DNA of 64,000 nt from Nostoc sp. TCL26-01 (GCF_013393945.1 NZ_CP040297.1:2930804-2994803); one strand, 5' to 3'. Counted from the first letter of the stretch, positions 26,501 through 34,991 are shown. The notes: generated from the sequence alone by a model not told the origin. Made by a program: numbers and translations.

Positions 26501-29157
26501 GTATTAGGCGCATCAAATTTCAGTCCTTTAGTAATGACTGATGCAAGTGCAGTAGATAAATTACTGCCAATCAACGGAATATTTTTAGTAAATTGGGCAA
26601 CCTTACTACTCTGGTTAGCAAGAGAGCTAATCCCTTTTTCTGCTGCATTTACTAACGCATCTAAAATGGCATCCTGTTGAACAGTCAACTCAGCTTTGCC
26701 TGTCACAAAATTCAAACTACCTGTAGCGGCAATGGGAATTTCAAATGCTGATAGATTGGCAATACTTCCTTTAATGGTGGCACTACTCAACACAATTCCG
26801 CCTGCGAAGGATACGCCATTGGCGGCAAAAAGTGTTCCTATATTATTACTCGACAGATAAAGTCGCTCGTTGGCAATAGTATCACCATCATCTATTCTTA
26901 ATTGGGTGTTGAGATTTAGTTTGCCTGTTCCACTTATCTGACCATTAGCTAGTCCTTTGATAGAGGCACTGCCTGCTAATGTGGTATTTAAATCGAAAAC
27001 AGCACTGAGAAGACCACCTTCAATCACAAAAGCTTTGCCTAACTTGTCAATACCAAGGTTAAGCTTAAAGCCAAGAGAGCCAGATCCATTGGCATTACCT
27101 GTTATAGTTGCATTTGTGTCTACACCTGCAAGGCTCAATGTCTTTGTTCCAGTCAGGCCTTGAGCAACTGTAAATAATTTAGCAAAGTCAAAGTTAAATA
27201 TAACTTCACTATCGCTGGTGAGATTAACGCTACCAACAAGGTTAGAAGCAATTAGTTGTCCATTAACACTAACTGTGACGCTGCCAATATTGTTAATAGC
27301 ATTTGACAATTGCTCGACAATTGTTTTCAAATTTAAACTTGATAAGCTATTCAAACTAATGATGGCTTGGTTAAGACGAGTTTTAGCATCTCCTAAAAAA
27401 GTTTTTGCTGTATCAATGTCAATCCGTTTACTTAATAAATCAAGCTTTTGAAGTAATAAGGAATTTTGAGCAAAGACATTATCTAATGCTGTAAATATAT
27501 TTGCGGTTAAGGATAATCCTTGGAGAATATTTTGAGTTGGTAATACTTCGTTATCGGCAATAGTGACGGTTGCCGTCTTCGTCGTTCCCACTGTATAACC
27601 TGTCCCAGTTGCCAAGGCTAAGATCACTGTTTCATTCCCTTCAGCCAAGATGTCATCAATGGGGGTGAAATTCACTACTGCTTTATCCGAACCAGCAGCA
27701 AAGCCTACAGTCCCAGTTAAGTTGCTGTAGTCTACCCCCTTAGTAGCAGTTCCCGCTAAGGTGTAATTGACTGTTAAGGCTGTGGCTAAATTGCCTATGC
27801 GAGTGAGGGTGAAGGTTCCGGGATTTGACGTTACACCTGTAGCGGTTTCACCAGCACTGGCATCGGTAGCAGTGACGCTAATCACGGGAGTTTCGTTATC
27901 AGCCAGGGTGATGGTAGCAAGGGTTGTTGTTCCCAGGGTGTAGCCTGTCCCTGTTTGTAAGCTGAGAATAACGGTTTCACTCTTCTCAGCCAGAGTATCA
28001 TCGGTTGGTGTAACTTTTACAGTCGCAGTGCTAGCTCCAGATGCAAAGCTAACAGTGCCAGTTAAGTTGCTGTAGTCTACCCCTTTAGTGGCAGTTCCAG
28101 CCAATGTGTAATTAACGGTTAAGGCTGTGGCTAAATTGCCGATGCGATTCAGGGTGAAGGTTCCCGGATTTGGCGTTACACCTGTAGCGGTTTCTCCAGC
28201 ACTGGCATCGGTAGCAGTGACACTAATCACGGGAGTTTCATTATCAGCCAGGGTGATGGTAGCAAGGGTTGTTGTTCCCAGGGTGTAACCTGTGCCGGTT
28301 TTTAAGGTGAGAATTGCGGTTTCACTGTTTTCGGCTAGAGTGTCATCAATGGGTGTCACTTTCACTGTCGTCGTACTAGCACCGGCAGCAAAACCTACAG
28401 TTCCAGTTAAGTTGCTATAGTCTACCCCCTTAGTGGCAGTTCCAGCCAATGTGTAATTAACAGTGACGGCTGTGGTTAAATCTCCGGTACGAGTGAGGGT
28501 GAAGGTTCCAGGATTTGTTGTTACACCTGTAGCGGTTTCGCCAGCACTGGCATCGCTAGCAGTGACACTAATCACGGGAATATTTGTCAAGGACTGTTCA
28601 ACAGCGATCGCATTACCATCAATCGTAATGAAGCTATGATCGTCCTCTTGCTGAATCAGCAATTTTTCTGCATCACTGAGAGATGATCCCATCAGGGTCT
28701 TGGAAAATAATTCTCCCTCATCTCCAACAGTATCAGCACCTGGATTTAGCAGGGTATCGACAAAATGCCCAATCTCTTCTAGTAAAGTCCCTGTCACACC
28801 ACCTGTGAGAATATCTGGATTGCTCAAGTTTTGGGCAAGATAGTCTGATGATAAATAGATTGTACGAGTAGCTTCAGAAAATGCACCATTTGCGCCATTC
28901 ATCAAATTGCTCGGCAGAATCTGAATAATCGGTAATTGGCTGAAATCACCTGATGCCCAACTATCAGACAATGCTTGTAGTCTGCTTAAATCTCCACTGC
29001 TATCAAATATTGGTGCGATCGCAGGCAAAAAATTATTACTTTTCGAGGCAGCTGTCAGGGTGCTGTAAGTATTTTGCAGAGATGTTGCCAAAATATTAGC
29101 AATATTAGGTTCTAGTTCGTAGTTGGCGTTAGAGCTAAATTCGTTGGAGTCAAACAT
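23521..29157 (-). CDS. Giant Calx-beta repeat protein with seven C-terminal 34-residue repeats
   Basis: A 1878-residue protein. Residues about 1-190 form an N-terminal region seen on large secreted cyanobacterial proteins, with TLLEEIGHFVDTLL, a site resembling but not matching the zinc HExxH motif. Three Calx-beta domains follow (about 195-305, 306-416 and 417-530), each with VISVTATDASAGETATGV and acidic calcium-binding loops (GTATKGVDYSNLTG; DDTLAE). The middle, about 530-1570, has repeated LNFVTGKAELTV-like strands. Residues about 1430-1590 carry heptad-like KGLYNGVTQDLRSIARGL repeats. The end has seven identical copies of a 34-residue unit starting FLPDGRQIENYF, then a Trp-rich tail (WGWWDSAIGW type). 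No signal peptide; the architecture suggests type I secretion and a surface adhesin role, which is inference. Monocistronic. Confidence 0.8.
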   Translation of the reverse strand: MFDSNEFSSNANYELEPNIANILATSLQNTYSTLTAASKSNNFLPAIAPIFDSSGDLSRLQALSDSWASGDFSQLPIIQILPSNLMNGANGAFSEATRTIYLSSDYLAQNLSNPDILTGGVTGTLLEEIGHFVDTLLNPGADTVGDEGELFSKTLMGSSLSDAEKLLIQQEDDHSFITIDGNAIAVEQSLTNIPVISVTASDASAGETATGVTTNPGTFTLTRTGDLTTAVTVNYTLAGTATKGVDYSNLTGTVGFAAGASTTTVKVTPIDDTLAENSETAILTLKTGTGYTLGTTTLATITLADNETPVISVTATDASAGETATGVTPNPGTFTLNRIGNLATALTVNYTLAGTATKGVDYSNLTGTVSFASGASTATVKVTPTDDTLAEKSETVILSLQTGTGYTLGTTTLATITLADNETPVISVTATDASAGETATGVTSNPGTFTLTRIGNLATALTVNYTLAGTATKGVDYSNLTGTVGFAAGSDKAVVNFTPIDDILAEGNETVILALATGTGYTVGTTKTATVTIADNEVLPTQNILQGLSLTANIFTALDNVFAQNSLLLQKLDLLSKRIDIDTAKTFLGDAKTRLNQAIISLNSLSSLNLKTIVEQLSNAINNIGSVTVSVNGQLIASNLVGSVNLTSDSEVIFNFDFAKLFTVAQGLTGTKTLSLAGVDTNATITGNANGSGSLGFKLNLGIDKLGKAFVIEGGLLSAVFDLNTTLAGSASIKGLANGQISGTGKLNLNTQLRIDDGDTIANERLYLSSNNIGTLFAANGVSFAGGIVLSSATIKGSIANLSAFEIPIAATGSLNFVTGKAELTVQQDAILDALVNAAEKGISSLANQSSKVAQFTKNIPLIGSNLSTALASVITKGLKFDAPNTGTKAYLASRNIVVEKIITPQQFFSGNVLTNDVLLLRYNPSVSDTLPLANTSSSFDAGLAKFTLKGNLQATPNLALDLRFGIDLANGPFILEGGTIDAQLPIKGSFDGTANIGQLITGQVSITNAILNPVAKLIFSDFDTVTNERFYLLGSNNTLSLDNILGKKDAISLTGNLALDAALTIANINIPLLKQLNLSSFTWNASVQYDLVTGQANYTVKNDDSITAIASLFKGKQGDIINLFLGDLVNSNPIPKDIRTILTEKIPLLDKNLLDIIGAPKGLQLLINPDQFKGKTLQQINDKTGQQGLDILDLSLDLVKVDNVFNLLSGKDTNLISLDIKQTLASFGKKFTVLPSTTVFTFYGIAGVSVGVDIEAIISMLVDTTVGFDTQGFYVIESGAKAPSGRTVGNMLFSLNPTVTGIITGTLDIITVVPLIDIAGRVSLIGQLGLRLDDSPSGVDSDPKVRLSKLNDTNLFPTLKIDLGLGLTSTLFPIGDLGLPLVKKGEVEKIVPLYNKSAGSLADVKNDVKAFIDKTRGEGALKVYALGVITGDPTLLTAGTVLLGTSPQVTQAFSELATGLKESGRDMLGAAKDLALVTKTYGLKLGDTAKFLYENFTGGVVGVASALYKEVTQDISDIAKGLYNGVTQDLRSIARGLYDGVTTNLDSIAKGIYNGAIQDIGKIAKAIIDEFGKGFFFSLGNLVSEFLPDGRQIENYFNDAGNYLRRTFNSAGKLIEKIDFLPDGRQIENYFNDAGNYLRRTFNSAGKLIEKIDFLPDGRQIENYFNDAGNYLRRTFNSAGKLIEKIDFLPDGRQIENYFNDAGNYLRRTFNSAGKLIEKIDFLPDGRQIENYFNDAGNYLRRTFNSAGKLIEKIDFLPDGRQIENYFNDAGNYLRRTFNSAGKLIEKIDFLPDGRQIENYFNDAGNYLRRTFNSAGKLIEKIEWLGNIQKEFYYVEGQLNKYYEYVGGSLKKYWDTAQGWWDSAIGWLTTKPSWWPF
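23686..24399 (-). repeat. Seven tandem 102-bp coding repeats
   Basis: Seven in-frame copies of 102 bp inside the giant gene, each encoding the same 34 residues. The DNA copies differ only at a few silent sites (for example GTTGAAGG/GTTAAAGG and CTACC/CTGCC), which points to recent expansion or ongoing homogenisation. Copy number could change by whole units without breaking the frame. Confidence 0.95.
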
Positions 29158-29512
29158 AAAAATTATCCTTTAATTGTAATTTTGCCAAGATCATCATACT
29201 GACAGTAAATTTGCTGATACTGCCGTAACTGAAAACCTTTTTTAATGTAAGTTTTTTAGCTGAAACCTATCATTTAAAATACTATACTGCCTAGTATCAG
29301 GTTTTATGGTCGGAAAAGGTCGGAAAAAAGTCGGAACTTGTTAGTATATTTACGTAAACTTTTTTTAACAACAAAGCTTACTAATGTGAATATAAAAATT
29401 AACTGAGTGTTGCTACGTAAAGAAATGACGCTTGAGGAAGCGATCGCTCTCCTGAATTCTTTGCTAAAATCACCAAGGCGCAAACATTAACACAAAGTAA
29501 CCCTTGACTCTT
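29158..29512. other. Divergent intergenic region between the giant gene and ygfZ
   Basis: About 355 bp serving both divergent genes. It is AT-rich; GGTCGGAAAAGGTCGGAAAA near 29310 is a short direct repeat. No operator of a known regulator was recognised. The small reverse frame at 29399-29596 is not protein-like. Confidence 0.5.
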
Positions 29513-30493
29513 ATGGCAACATCTGCAATTGACGGTAAAGACGCAGCTGCTATCCAAGCCGCAACCGCAGGGGTTGCTGTGTGCGATCGCTCTCATTGGG
29601 GACGCATCCGTGTTTCCGATGATGACCGTTTACGTTTTTTACATAATCAAAGTACGAATGATTTCCAAAGTCTCAAGCCGGGACAAGGCTGTGATACTGT
29701 AATGGTGACATCGACGGCTCGTACTATTGATTTAGTTAGTGCGTATATTTGCGATGATGATGTGTTACTTTTGGTTTCACCTAGCCGTCGGGAGTTTTTA
29801 TTGCAATGGCTAGATCGTTATATCTTTTTTGCGGACAAGGTGCAATTGACTGATATCACAGATGAAACGGCAACTTTGAGTATTATTGGTGCAGAAAGTG
29901 ACGCTATAGTCGAGAAATTGGGGGCTGGGGCAATTATTGGTCAAGCTTACGGCAACCATATTACAGTTGATGATGTGATCGTTGCAGTCGGTAGTGGCTT
30001 GGCTTCCCCAGGATATACCTTGATTTTGCCAGTTTCCCAAAAACAGCAGATATGGGAACAAATTTTAGAGTTAGGTGCAGTGGAATTGAGCGATCGCGCC
30101 TGGGATACTATCAGGATATTACAAGGCAGACCAGCCCCAGATGCAGAACTTACTGATGACTACAATCCTTTAGAGGTGGGATTGTGGCAGACTATATCCT
30201 TTAGTAAAGGTTGCTATATCGGTCAAGAAACCATCGCCCGTTTGAATACATATAAAGGTGTCAAACAATATCTTTGGGGTATCCATCTCAACGCCCCGGC
30301 AACAGTAGGAGATAATATTGCTATTGGTGATGAAAAAGTCGGTAAACTCACTAGTTATACACAAACCTCTGATGGTTATTTTGGACTGGGTTATATTCGC
30401 TCTAAGGCTGGTGGCGTAGGTTTAAAAGTGCAAGTAGGTAATACTGAAGGTGAAATCGTTGCCATCCCTTTTGTTTCTCATGATTATCCCTAA
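29513..30493 (+). CDS. ygfZ: YgfZ/GcvT-like folate-binding protein
   Basis: A 326-residue member of the YgfZ/CAF17 family, which uses a folate-binding GcvT-like fold to help assemble or repair iron-sulfur clusters in some enzymes. The signature K-G-C-Y-I-G-Q-E appears as SKGCYIGQETIARL in the C-terminal third, with the conserved cysteine. FLHNQSTNDF near the N terminus is the other family mark. ATG 29513 is chosen over a TTG three codons upstream. It precedes mutL on the same strand by 157 bases, which include an STRR. Confidence 0.9.
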   Translation: MATSAIDGKDAAAIQAATAGVAVCDRSHWGRIRVSDDDRLRFLHNQSTNDFQSLKPGQGCDTVMVTSTARTIDLVSAYICDDDVLLLVSPSRREFLLQWLDRYIFFADKVQLTDITDETATLSIIGAESDAIVEKLGAGAIIGQAYGNHITVDDVIVAVGSGLASPGYTLILPVSQKQQIWEQILELGAVELSDRAWDTIRILQGRPAPDAELTDDYNPLEVGLWQTISFSKGCYIGQETIARLNTYKGVKQYLWGIHLNAPATVGDNIAIGDEKVGKLTSYTQTSDGYFGLGYIRSKAGGVGLKVQVGNTEGEIVAIPFVSHDYP

Positions 30494-30535
30494 TAGGTAG
30501 TTGGACACAATTAAATTCTTATGTAGAGATAGGGG

Positions 30536-30578
30536 ACAGGTTACAGGTTACAGGTTACAGGTTACAGGTTACAGGAAA
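30536..30578. repeat. STRR array (GTTACAG heptamers)
   Basis: Five tandem GGTTACA/GTTACAG units between ygfZ and mutL, a heptamer species different from those elsewhere in the window. Confidence 0.85.
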
Positions 30579-30650
30579 TAACTTGTGTAATTAATTATGT
30601 CTGATTACTTATGAGCATCTGATTTGCAGTCTCTCACCAGGAAACTCAAT

Positions 30651-32385
30651 ATGGCATCTACTATTCAAACTTTACCGAGAGAAGTCGTACATCTGATTAC
30701 GGCAGGTGAGGTTATAGACTCCTTTGCTGCTGTGGTGCGGGAGTTGGCGGAAAATGCCTTAGATGCAGGTGCAACCAGAATTGTTGTTTATCTCTGGCCG
30801 GAACAGTGGCGTATCCGTGTAGCAGATAATGGTTGTGGCATGGATTTAGATGATTTACAACAAGCAGCTTCAGCTCACAGTACTAGTAAAATTCGTTCTA
30901 GTGCAGATTTGTGGAAAATTCAGAGTTTGGGATTTCGCGGCGAAGCGCTACACAGTTTAACAACTCTAGCCGATTTGGAAATATTGAGTCGTTCCACATC
31001 TGGCAATGAAGGATGGCGAGTTGTCTACGGCGATGCAGGCAAAGTGATGCAAGTCGAAGCAACAGCGATCGCTCCTGGTACAGTAGTCACAGTCTCAAAT
31101 TTATTTGCTCATTGTCCATCCCGTCGTCAAGGCTTACCAACCACCACACAGCAAATGAAGGCTGTACAAACTGCAATTCAACAAATTGCCCTATGTCATC
31201 CTCATGTGGCTTGGCAAGTTCAGCAAAATGACAAACTATGGTTTACCATCTCCCCAGCTACCACCGTCGGACAACAAATACCCCAATTTCTCACCCAACT
31301 ACGACAAGGCGATTTACAAGAACTCACACAACAAATCCCCAACCCCCCAATTCCCACTCAGCACTCCCCACTCCCCACTCCCCACTCCCCCACTCCCCAC
31401 TCAGCACTCAGCACTCAGCACTCAGCACTCCACACTCTCCCTAGTCATAGGTTTACCAGACCGTTGTCACCGTCATCGTCCCGATTGGGTGAAGGTAGCG
31501 ATTAACGGCAGAATGGTTAAATCACCAGAATTAGAACACACAATTTTGGCAGCATTTCACAAAACATTACCACGCGATCGCTATCCCATTTGTTTCTTAC
31601 ATCTTGCCATTTCTCCCAACCAAATCAACTGGAATCGTAACCCCGCAAAAACAGAAATCTATCTCAACGATTTAAGTTATTGGCAAGAGCAAATTACCCA
31701 AGCCATTCACAAAACGCTACGTATTTCTACAGCTAATATCAAAGAATCTGTCCACACAACCAGAGTCAGTCAATTACTCAAAGCCGCCGAAGAAAAAGGT
31801 AACTACAACTTTAACTCGCAAAATTCCCATGAAGATAACACTCAGCACTATTTAAAAGCAGTCGCTCAAGTTAGCAATACCTATATTGTCGCTGAACATC
31901 CTGGGGGAATGTGGTTAGTTGAACAACACATTGCCCACGAACGAGTTTTGTATGAACAATTGTGTGACAACTGGCAACTAATTGCTGTTGAACCACCAAT
32001 TATTCTCTATCAATTATCTCCCGCCCAAGTTAATCAACTACAACGCATTGGTTTAGATATTGAACCATTTGGAGAACAACTTTGGGCAGTCCGCAATCTA
32101 CCAGCCATCCTCCAACAACGAGAAGACTCTGCCGAAGCCATTTTAGAACTTAGCTGGGGAGGTGACTTACAAACAGCCCAAGTTGCTGTTGCTTGTCGTA
32201 GTGCTATTCGCAACGGTACACAGATGAGTTTGCCACAAATGCAGCAGTTATTAGATGATTGGCAACGCACACGCCACCCCCGCACTTGTCCCCACGGCCG
32301 ACCTATTTATTTATCTTTGGATGAATCAGCTTTGTCACGCTTTTTCCGCCGTCATTGGGTAATTGGCAAGAGTCATGGTATTTAA
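30651..32385 (+). pseudogene. mutL: DNA mismatch repair protein MutL, frame broken in a heptamer repeat
   Basis: MutL is the ATPase that links MutS mismatch recognition to strand incision. ATG 30651 starts MASTIQTLPREVVHLITAGE. The GHKL ATPase motifs are intact: ENALDAGAT (motif I), DNGCGMD (motif II) and GFRGEAL (motif III). After QELTQQIPNP the frame enters an array of CACTCCC/CACTCAG heptamers (31355-31431) and runs out of register, ending at 31505. The rest of MutL (LVIGLPDRCHRHRPDW onward, with AVAQVSNTYIVAEHPGGMWL and CPHGRPIYL) continues intact in frame +1 from about 31441 to 32385. Losing one 7-bp unit, or one C from the octamer at 31383-31390, rejoins the frames to a normal-length protein of about 575 residues. 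The interdomain linker is variable in homologues, so the inserted repeat itself would be tolerated. As written, the protein stops after the ATPase domain. Confidence 0.9.
31355..31431. repeat. Heptanucleotide STRR array inside mutL
   Basis: About eleven tandem units: one CACTCAG, three CACTCCC, one 8-base CACTCCCC (31383-31390), one CACTCCC, four CACTCAG and a truncated CACTCC. All three forward frames are open across it. The period of 7 means that every unit gained or lost shifts the frame by one base. Confidence 0.95.
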
Positions 32386-32964
32386 CAGTTATCAGTTATC
32401 AGTAAACAGTTATCAGTCAAGATAATTGGGTTTAAATTCCCCACTATATCAGCGTTAACTGACAACTGATTTAAATTCCCCACTATACGCCGTTATGACT
32501 GGTAACTGATTTAATTTTCTTATCAATAAACCTTGGTCTAATGTTAAGAAATATGTTGAAGAAAAACTCCCATGTCAAGTAGAAAACTTAGCTATATACG
32601 CTTATTACTGAGATTAATAAATTTTTTTTCTGGACAATAATCCTGGTAATCATTGCTGTAAAAGCTTCCTATCAATTTAGGCAAAATACTTTTCATTTAT
32701 TTGTTGACTAACGAGCTTATTGATAATCAAGACAAAAATACCTCAGCAAAAAGCCCATAATATCGTTCGTAATGTCAGCAAAGCATAACTTAATTATCAA
32801 TAACTCGAAAGATATCAAATAGTACCTCACAAGGTTTTGAGATTCGGAGGTAACTAGAAATTGTCAAATTTACTATTCGAGTAAGCGAACTGTTGAGGCA
32901 GCCAAATGACTTCTTCACAAGCGCTGATTCCAGAATAATTTTGCGATTTTCAGGAGAAAAATCA
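32386..32964. other. Intergenic region between mutL and a leader-peptide gene
   Basis: About 580 bp. It starts with CAGTTATCAGTTATCAGTAAA units and two imperfect copies of a repeat containing TTTAAATTCCCCACTATA (near 32430 and 32475). The rest is AT-rich with no gene. It should contain the promoter for the peptide gene at 32965. Confidence 0.5.
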
Positions 32965-33231
32965 ATGGTACAACTTATAAATTCCACCAATCAAGAGTTC
33001 TTGACTGAACTGACTGCTCAAGAAGCTGCTAATCTAAACGGAGGTCAAACTGATACACCTACAACTCCCACAACTCCCACAACTCCCACAACTTCTACAG
33101 GTCAAAAAAGTAGTTTTGACCCACAAAAGCATACTCAAGCTTTGGGGATTGCCTACTTAAATCCTCCTGGAGTTAATAAAGTCACAAAAGCAGAAGCTTT
33201 GCTAGCACAAAAAGTTGCTTGGGGAGACTAA
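32965..33231 (+). CDS. Orphan precursor-like peptide with double-glycine leader
   Basis: An 88-residue peptide. Its N terminus MVQLINSTNQEFLTELTAQE followed by AANLNGG is a typical double-glycine leader (GG at 26-27) with the EFLTEL motif shared by the peptide cluster at 52.1-54.8 kb. After GG comes a Thr/Pro repeat (PTTPTTPTTPTT), encoded by a 9-bp DNA repeat, and a C-terminal part ending LLAQKVAWGD. There is no cysteine. AGGAG nine bases before ATG 32965 fixes the start; the open frame upstream to 32893 is spurious. Such leaders are cut by a C39 peptidase domain during export; no such transporter lies in the window. Whether the core is modified is unknown. Confidence 0.7.
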   Translation: MVQLINSTNQEFLTELTAQEAANLNGGQTDTPTTPTTPTTPTTSTGQKSSFDPQKHTQALGIAYLNPPGVNKVTKAEALLAQKVAWGD

Positions 33232-34070
33232 AAAAGCGAAGTTATGACAATTTTTCTGATAAAAATAACGCTGCTCAACCTTTTTTTTAGATGACAGCGT
33301 TAGGATTCAGGAATAATTAGTCATACATCCTGTTGTTTGATAAATACAGTTCAGATTAGAATCAGTGATAGTGACCTGATTGGTAACGACAGCAGGTTTA
33401 CAGTATCATAACTATTTTTAACTGAACTGTATTTCCTCCCAAGATTATATCAGAATAAATAGTTTAAAATTCAAGTTGAAATAATATTTGATCGGGAATG
33501 GGTCATAGTCTATCTAAGCTTGACTTTACCCAAAATTAAGAGGATATTTTAAAAGTATCATGCGTAACACCAAAATCTCAAAAACCTAACCCCTAACCCC
33601 TTCCCTACTAGGGAATGGGAACAAGAAAATAAGGGTTTCAAAGCCTCTCTCCGTGTCAGGGAGCCAGTGCGTTGCGTATTTTTCCCCCGTTGTAGCAACT
33701 GGCGTGAGAGGTATTCTACGAGAAGCGCTGAGTGCAAAGCACACGCTACGCGAACGCTCTATGGAGAGGGGTTTCTAGTATACTTTTTGACTTTTCAAAC
33801 AACCTCTAAGAACTTGGTTTTCTTAATACGGCAAAACCCTAGCTTTTTGGCAAAAACTTTTTCCATGTTACTAAATTCTCAGTGCAAACAAAAAAGTAAA
33901 ACTCACGTCTCATAAAGCCTTCAGGGTCAGCTTGAGCCTTGCCAAAAAAAGGATAAAGTCGAGCTTAGAGGTTGTTTGAAAAGTCTTCTCATCTTCGATT
34001 ATTACCAGTGCTGAATGGACACTAGTTTGTCAACGCGAATAAATAATCTGGCAATCGATACCTAAAAAAG
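33232..34070. repeat. 840-bp gap with dispersed repeats and inverted MITE-like ends
   Basis: Bases 33575-33780 hold fragments of a widespread repeat (CCCTAACCCCTTCCCTACTAGG; related copies near 40672 and 54295). A perfect 20-bp inverted repeat, GACTTTTCAAACAACCTCTA at 33789-33808 and its complement at 33966-33985, has the same ends as the MITE family at 34208 and 43324. The open frame at 33667-33915 crosses these repeats and shows no family signature, so no gene is called. Confidence 0.6.
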
Positions 34071-34144
34071 TCGGGATGACTGGATTCGAACCAGCGGCCC
34101 CTTCGTCCCGAACGAAGTGCGCTACCAAGCTGCGCTACATCCCG
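34071..34144 (-). tRNA. tRNA-Pro (anticodon CGG)
   Basis: On the minus strand: acceptor CGGGATG/CATCCCG with discriminator A, D arm AGCGCAGCTTGGTAGCGC, anticodon stem CTTCG/CGAAG around loop TTCGGGA, T arm GCTGGTTCGAATCCAG. The anticodon CGG reads CCG proline codons. CCA is not encoded. Flanked on both sides by mobile-type repeats. Confidence 0.95.
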
Positions 34145-34207
34145 TTATAAAATTTGTATAACTCTCTGAGCATAACATAAATAATCAATTCACAAGATAG
34201 ATTTATA

Positions 34208-34366
34208 TTAGAGGGTGTTGGAAAAGTTTCAGTAGGTATAAAAATGTCATTCTTCCTTACGCTCCGCGTCAGGAAGAATCTAGGTTTTGTGGCACATACC
34301 GAGATGTTTCATTCCGCTACGCTGCATTCAACATGACAAAGAAACAGACTTTTCAAACGTCCTCTT
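34208..34366. repeat. MITE copy A (about 159 bp)
   Basis: Starts GAGGGTGTTGGAAAAG and ends CTTTTCAAACGTCCTC, imperfect terminal inverted repeats, with TTA on both flanks, possibly a target duplication. Nearly identical to 43324-43483 except for an internal hairpin segment that is inverted between the two copies. No coding capacity. Confidence 0.75.
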
Positions 34367-34476
34367 AAATCTATTGTCTATTGCCTGACTATGCAAATCA
34401 GTAGCTTGCGCCAAGCAAGGCTAACACTAATCAAAACGGATTCCTGTCTGTTGAGCTAATGATAAACATTAACAAA

Positions 34477-34504
34477 TACTCGACTTCTTGAAGAAGTCGG
34501 GTAT
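34477..34504. repeat. Palindromic repeat (GACTTCTT arms)
   Basis: Inverted repeat with arms CGACTTCTT and AAGAAGTCG around one or two central bases, extended by ATAC/GTAT. No T-tract follows on either strand, so it is read as a REP-type palindrome and not as a terminator. Confidence 0.6.
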
Positions 34505-34559
34505 CTGAATTTACCATGAATGATTTAAGATTTTTGCAGCATGATAGCAATGAAACTGA

Positions 34560-34991
34560 TTAACCAAAAACTTGGGTTTTTAGGGTTTCAATCTCCTGGG
34601 TTAATTCTTTGCGAGTTGAAGCTTTAATGAGATAACGGAAAATAAACCAAGTAGAGTAAATAATTCCAATCAACTCAAAAATAGCTGAGATTAAAGGCAA
34701 ATCATTAATAGCATCTAGTACAGCTAAAACTACCTTTGAGGTAACGATCGCCGCAACAATTAACAAAACAGTAATGATCGCCTGTCCGTATTTTTGATAA
34801 AAACTACCCAAATATTCTGGTAGTTGTGCCAAAAAATCAGCAACTTGTTGACCAAACTGTTGCCATTCAGGAGTAGTGTCTGTCGCTGGTGGTAGCTTGG
34901 GTAAGTTACTATTTTCTGCGTTAGGCAAGGCGATCGTCCCTGGTGAGACAGTTGCATTTAAAGATTCCTGTTGCTTTTGTTCGGTTTCCAT
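34560..34991 (-). CDS. CAAD domain (CURT1-like) thylakoid membrane protein
   Basis: A 143-residue membrane protein. The first 60 residues are polar and variable. Two hydrophobic helices follow, about 72-90 (AIITVLLIVAAIVTSKVVLA) and 104-122 (FELIGIIYSTWFIFRYLI), joined by INDLPLISAI, then an amphipathic C-terminal helix (RKELTQEIETLKTQVFG). This is the CAAD pattern, first described on cyanobacterial aminoacyl-tRNA synthetases and homologous to plant CURT1, which bends thylakoid edges. As a stand-alone form it most likely shapes or sits in thylakoid membranes. Monocistronic. Confidence 0.88.
   Translation of the reverse strand: METEQKQQESLNATVSPGTIALPNAENSNLPKLPPATDTTPEWQQFGQQVADFLAQLPEYLGSFYQKYGQAIITVLLIVAAIVTSKVVLAVLDAINDLPLISAIFELIGIIYSTWFIFRYLIKASTRKELTQEIETLKTQVFG

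Noticed and set aside
28740..28830. LEEIGH in the giant protein as a zinc protease site
   Set aside because: The metallopeptidase motif HExxH needs two histidines; only one is present, so no peptidase activity is claimed.
31186..31440. Apparent independent start of the second mutL frame
   Set aside because: Upstream of 31440 this frame overlaps the correct MutL frame and reads as low-complexity sequence. Conserved MutL sequence in this frame begins only after the repeat array.
33667..33915. 82-residue frame on the plus strand
   Set aside because: It crosses several dispersed repeats and shows no protein signature or start signal.
34477..34504. Palindrome taken as a terminator for the CAAD gene
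   Set aside because: No T-tract follows on the minus strand, and it is a dispersed repeat.
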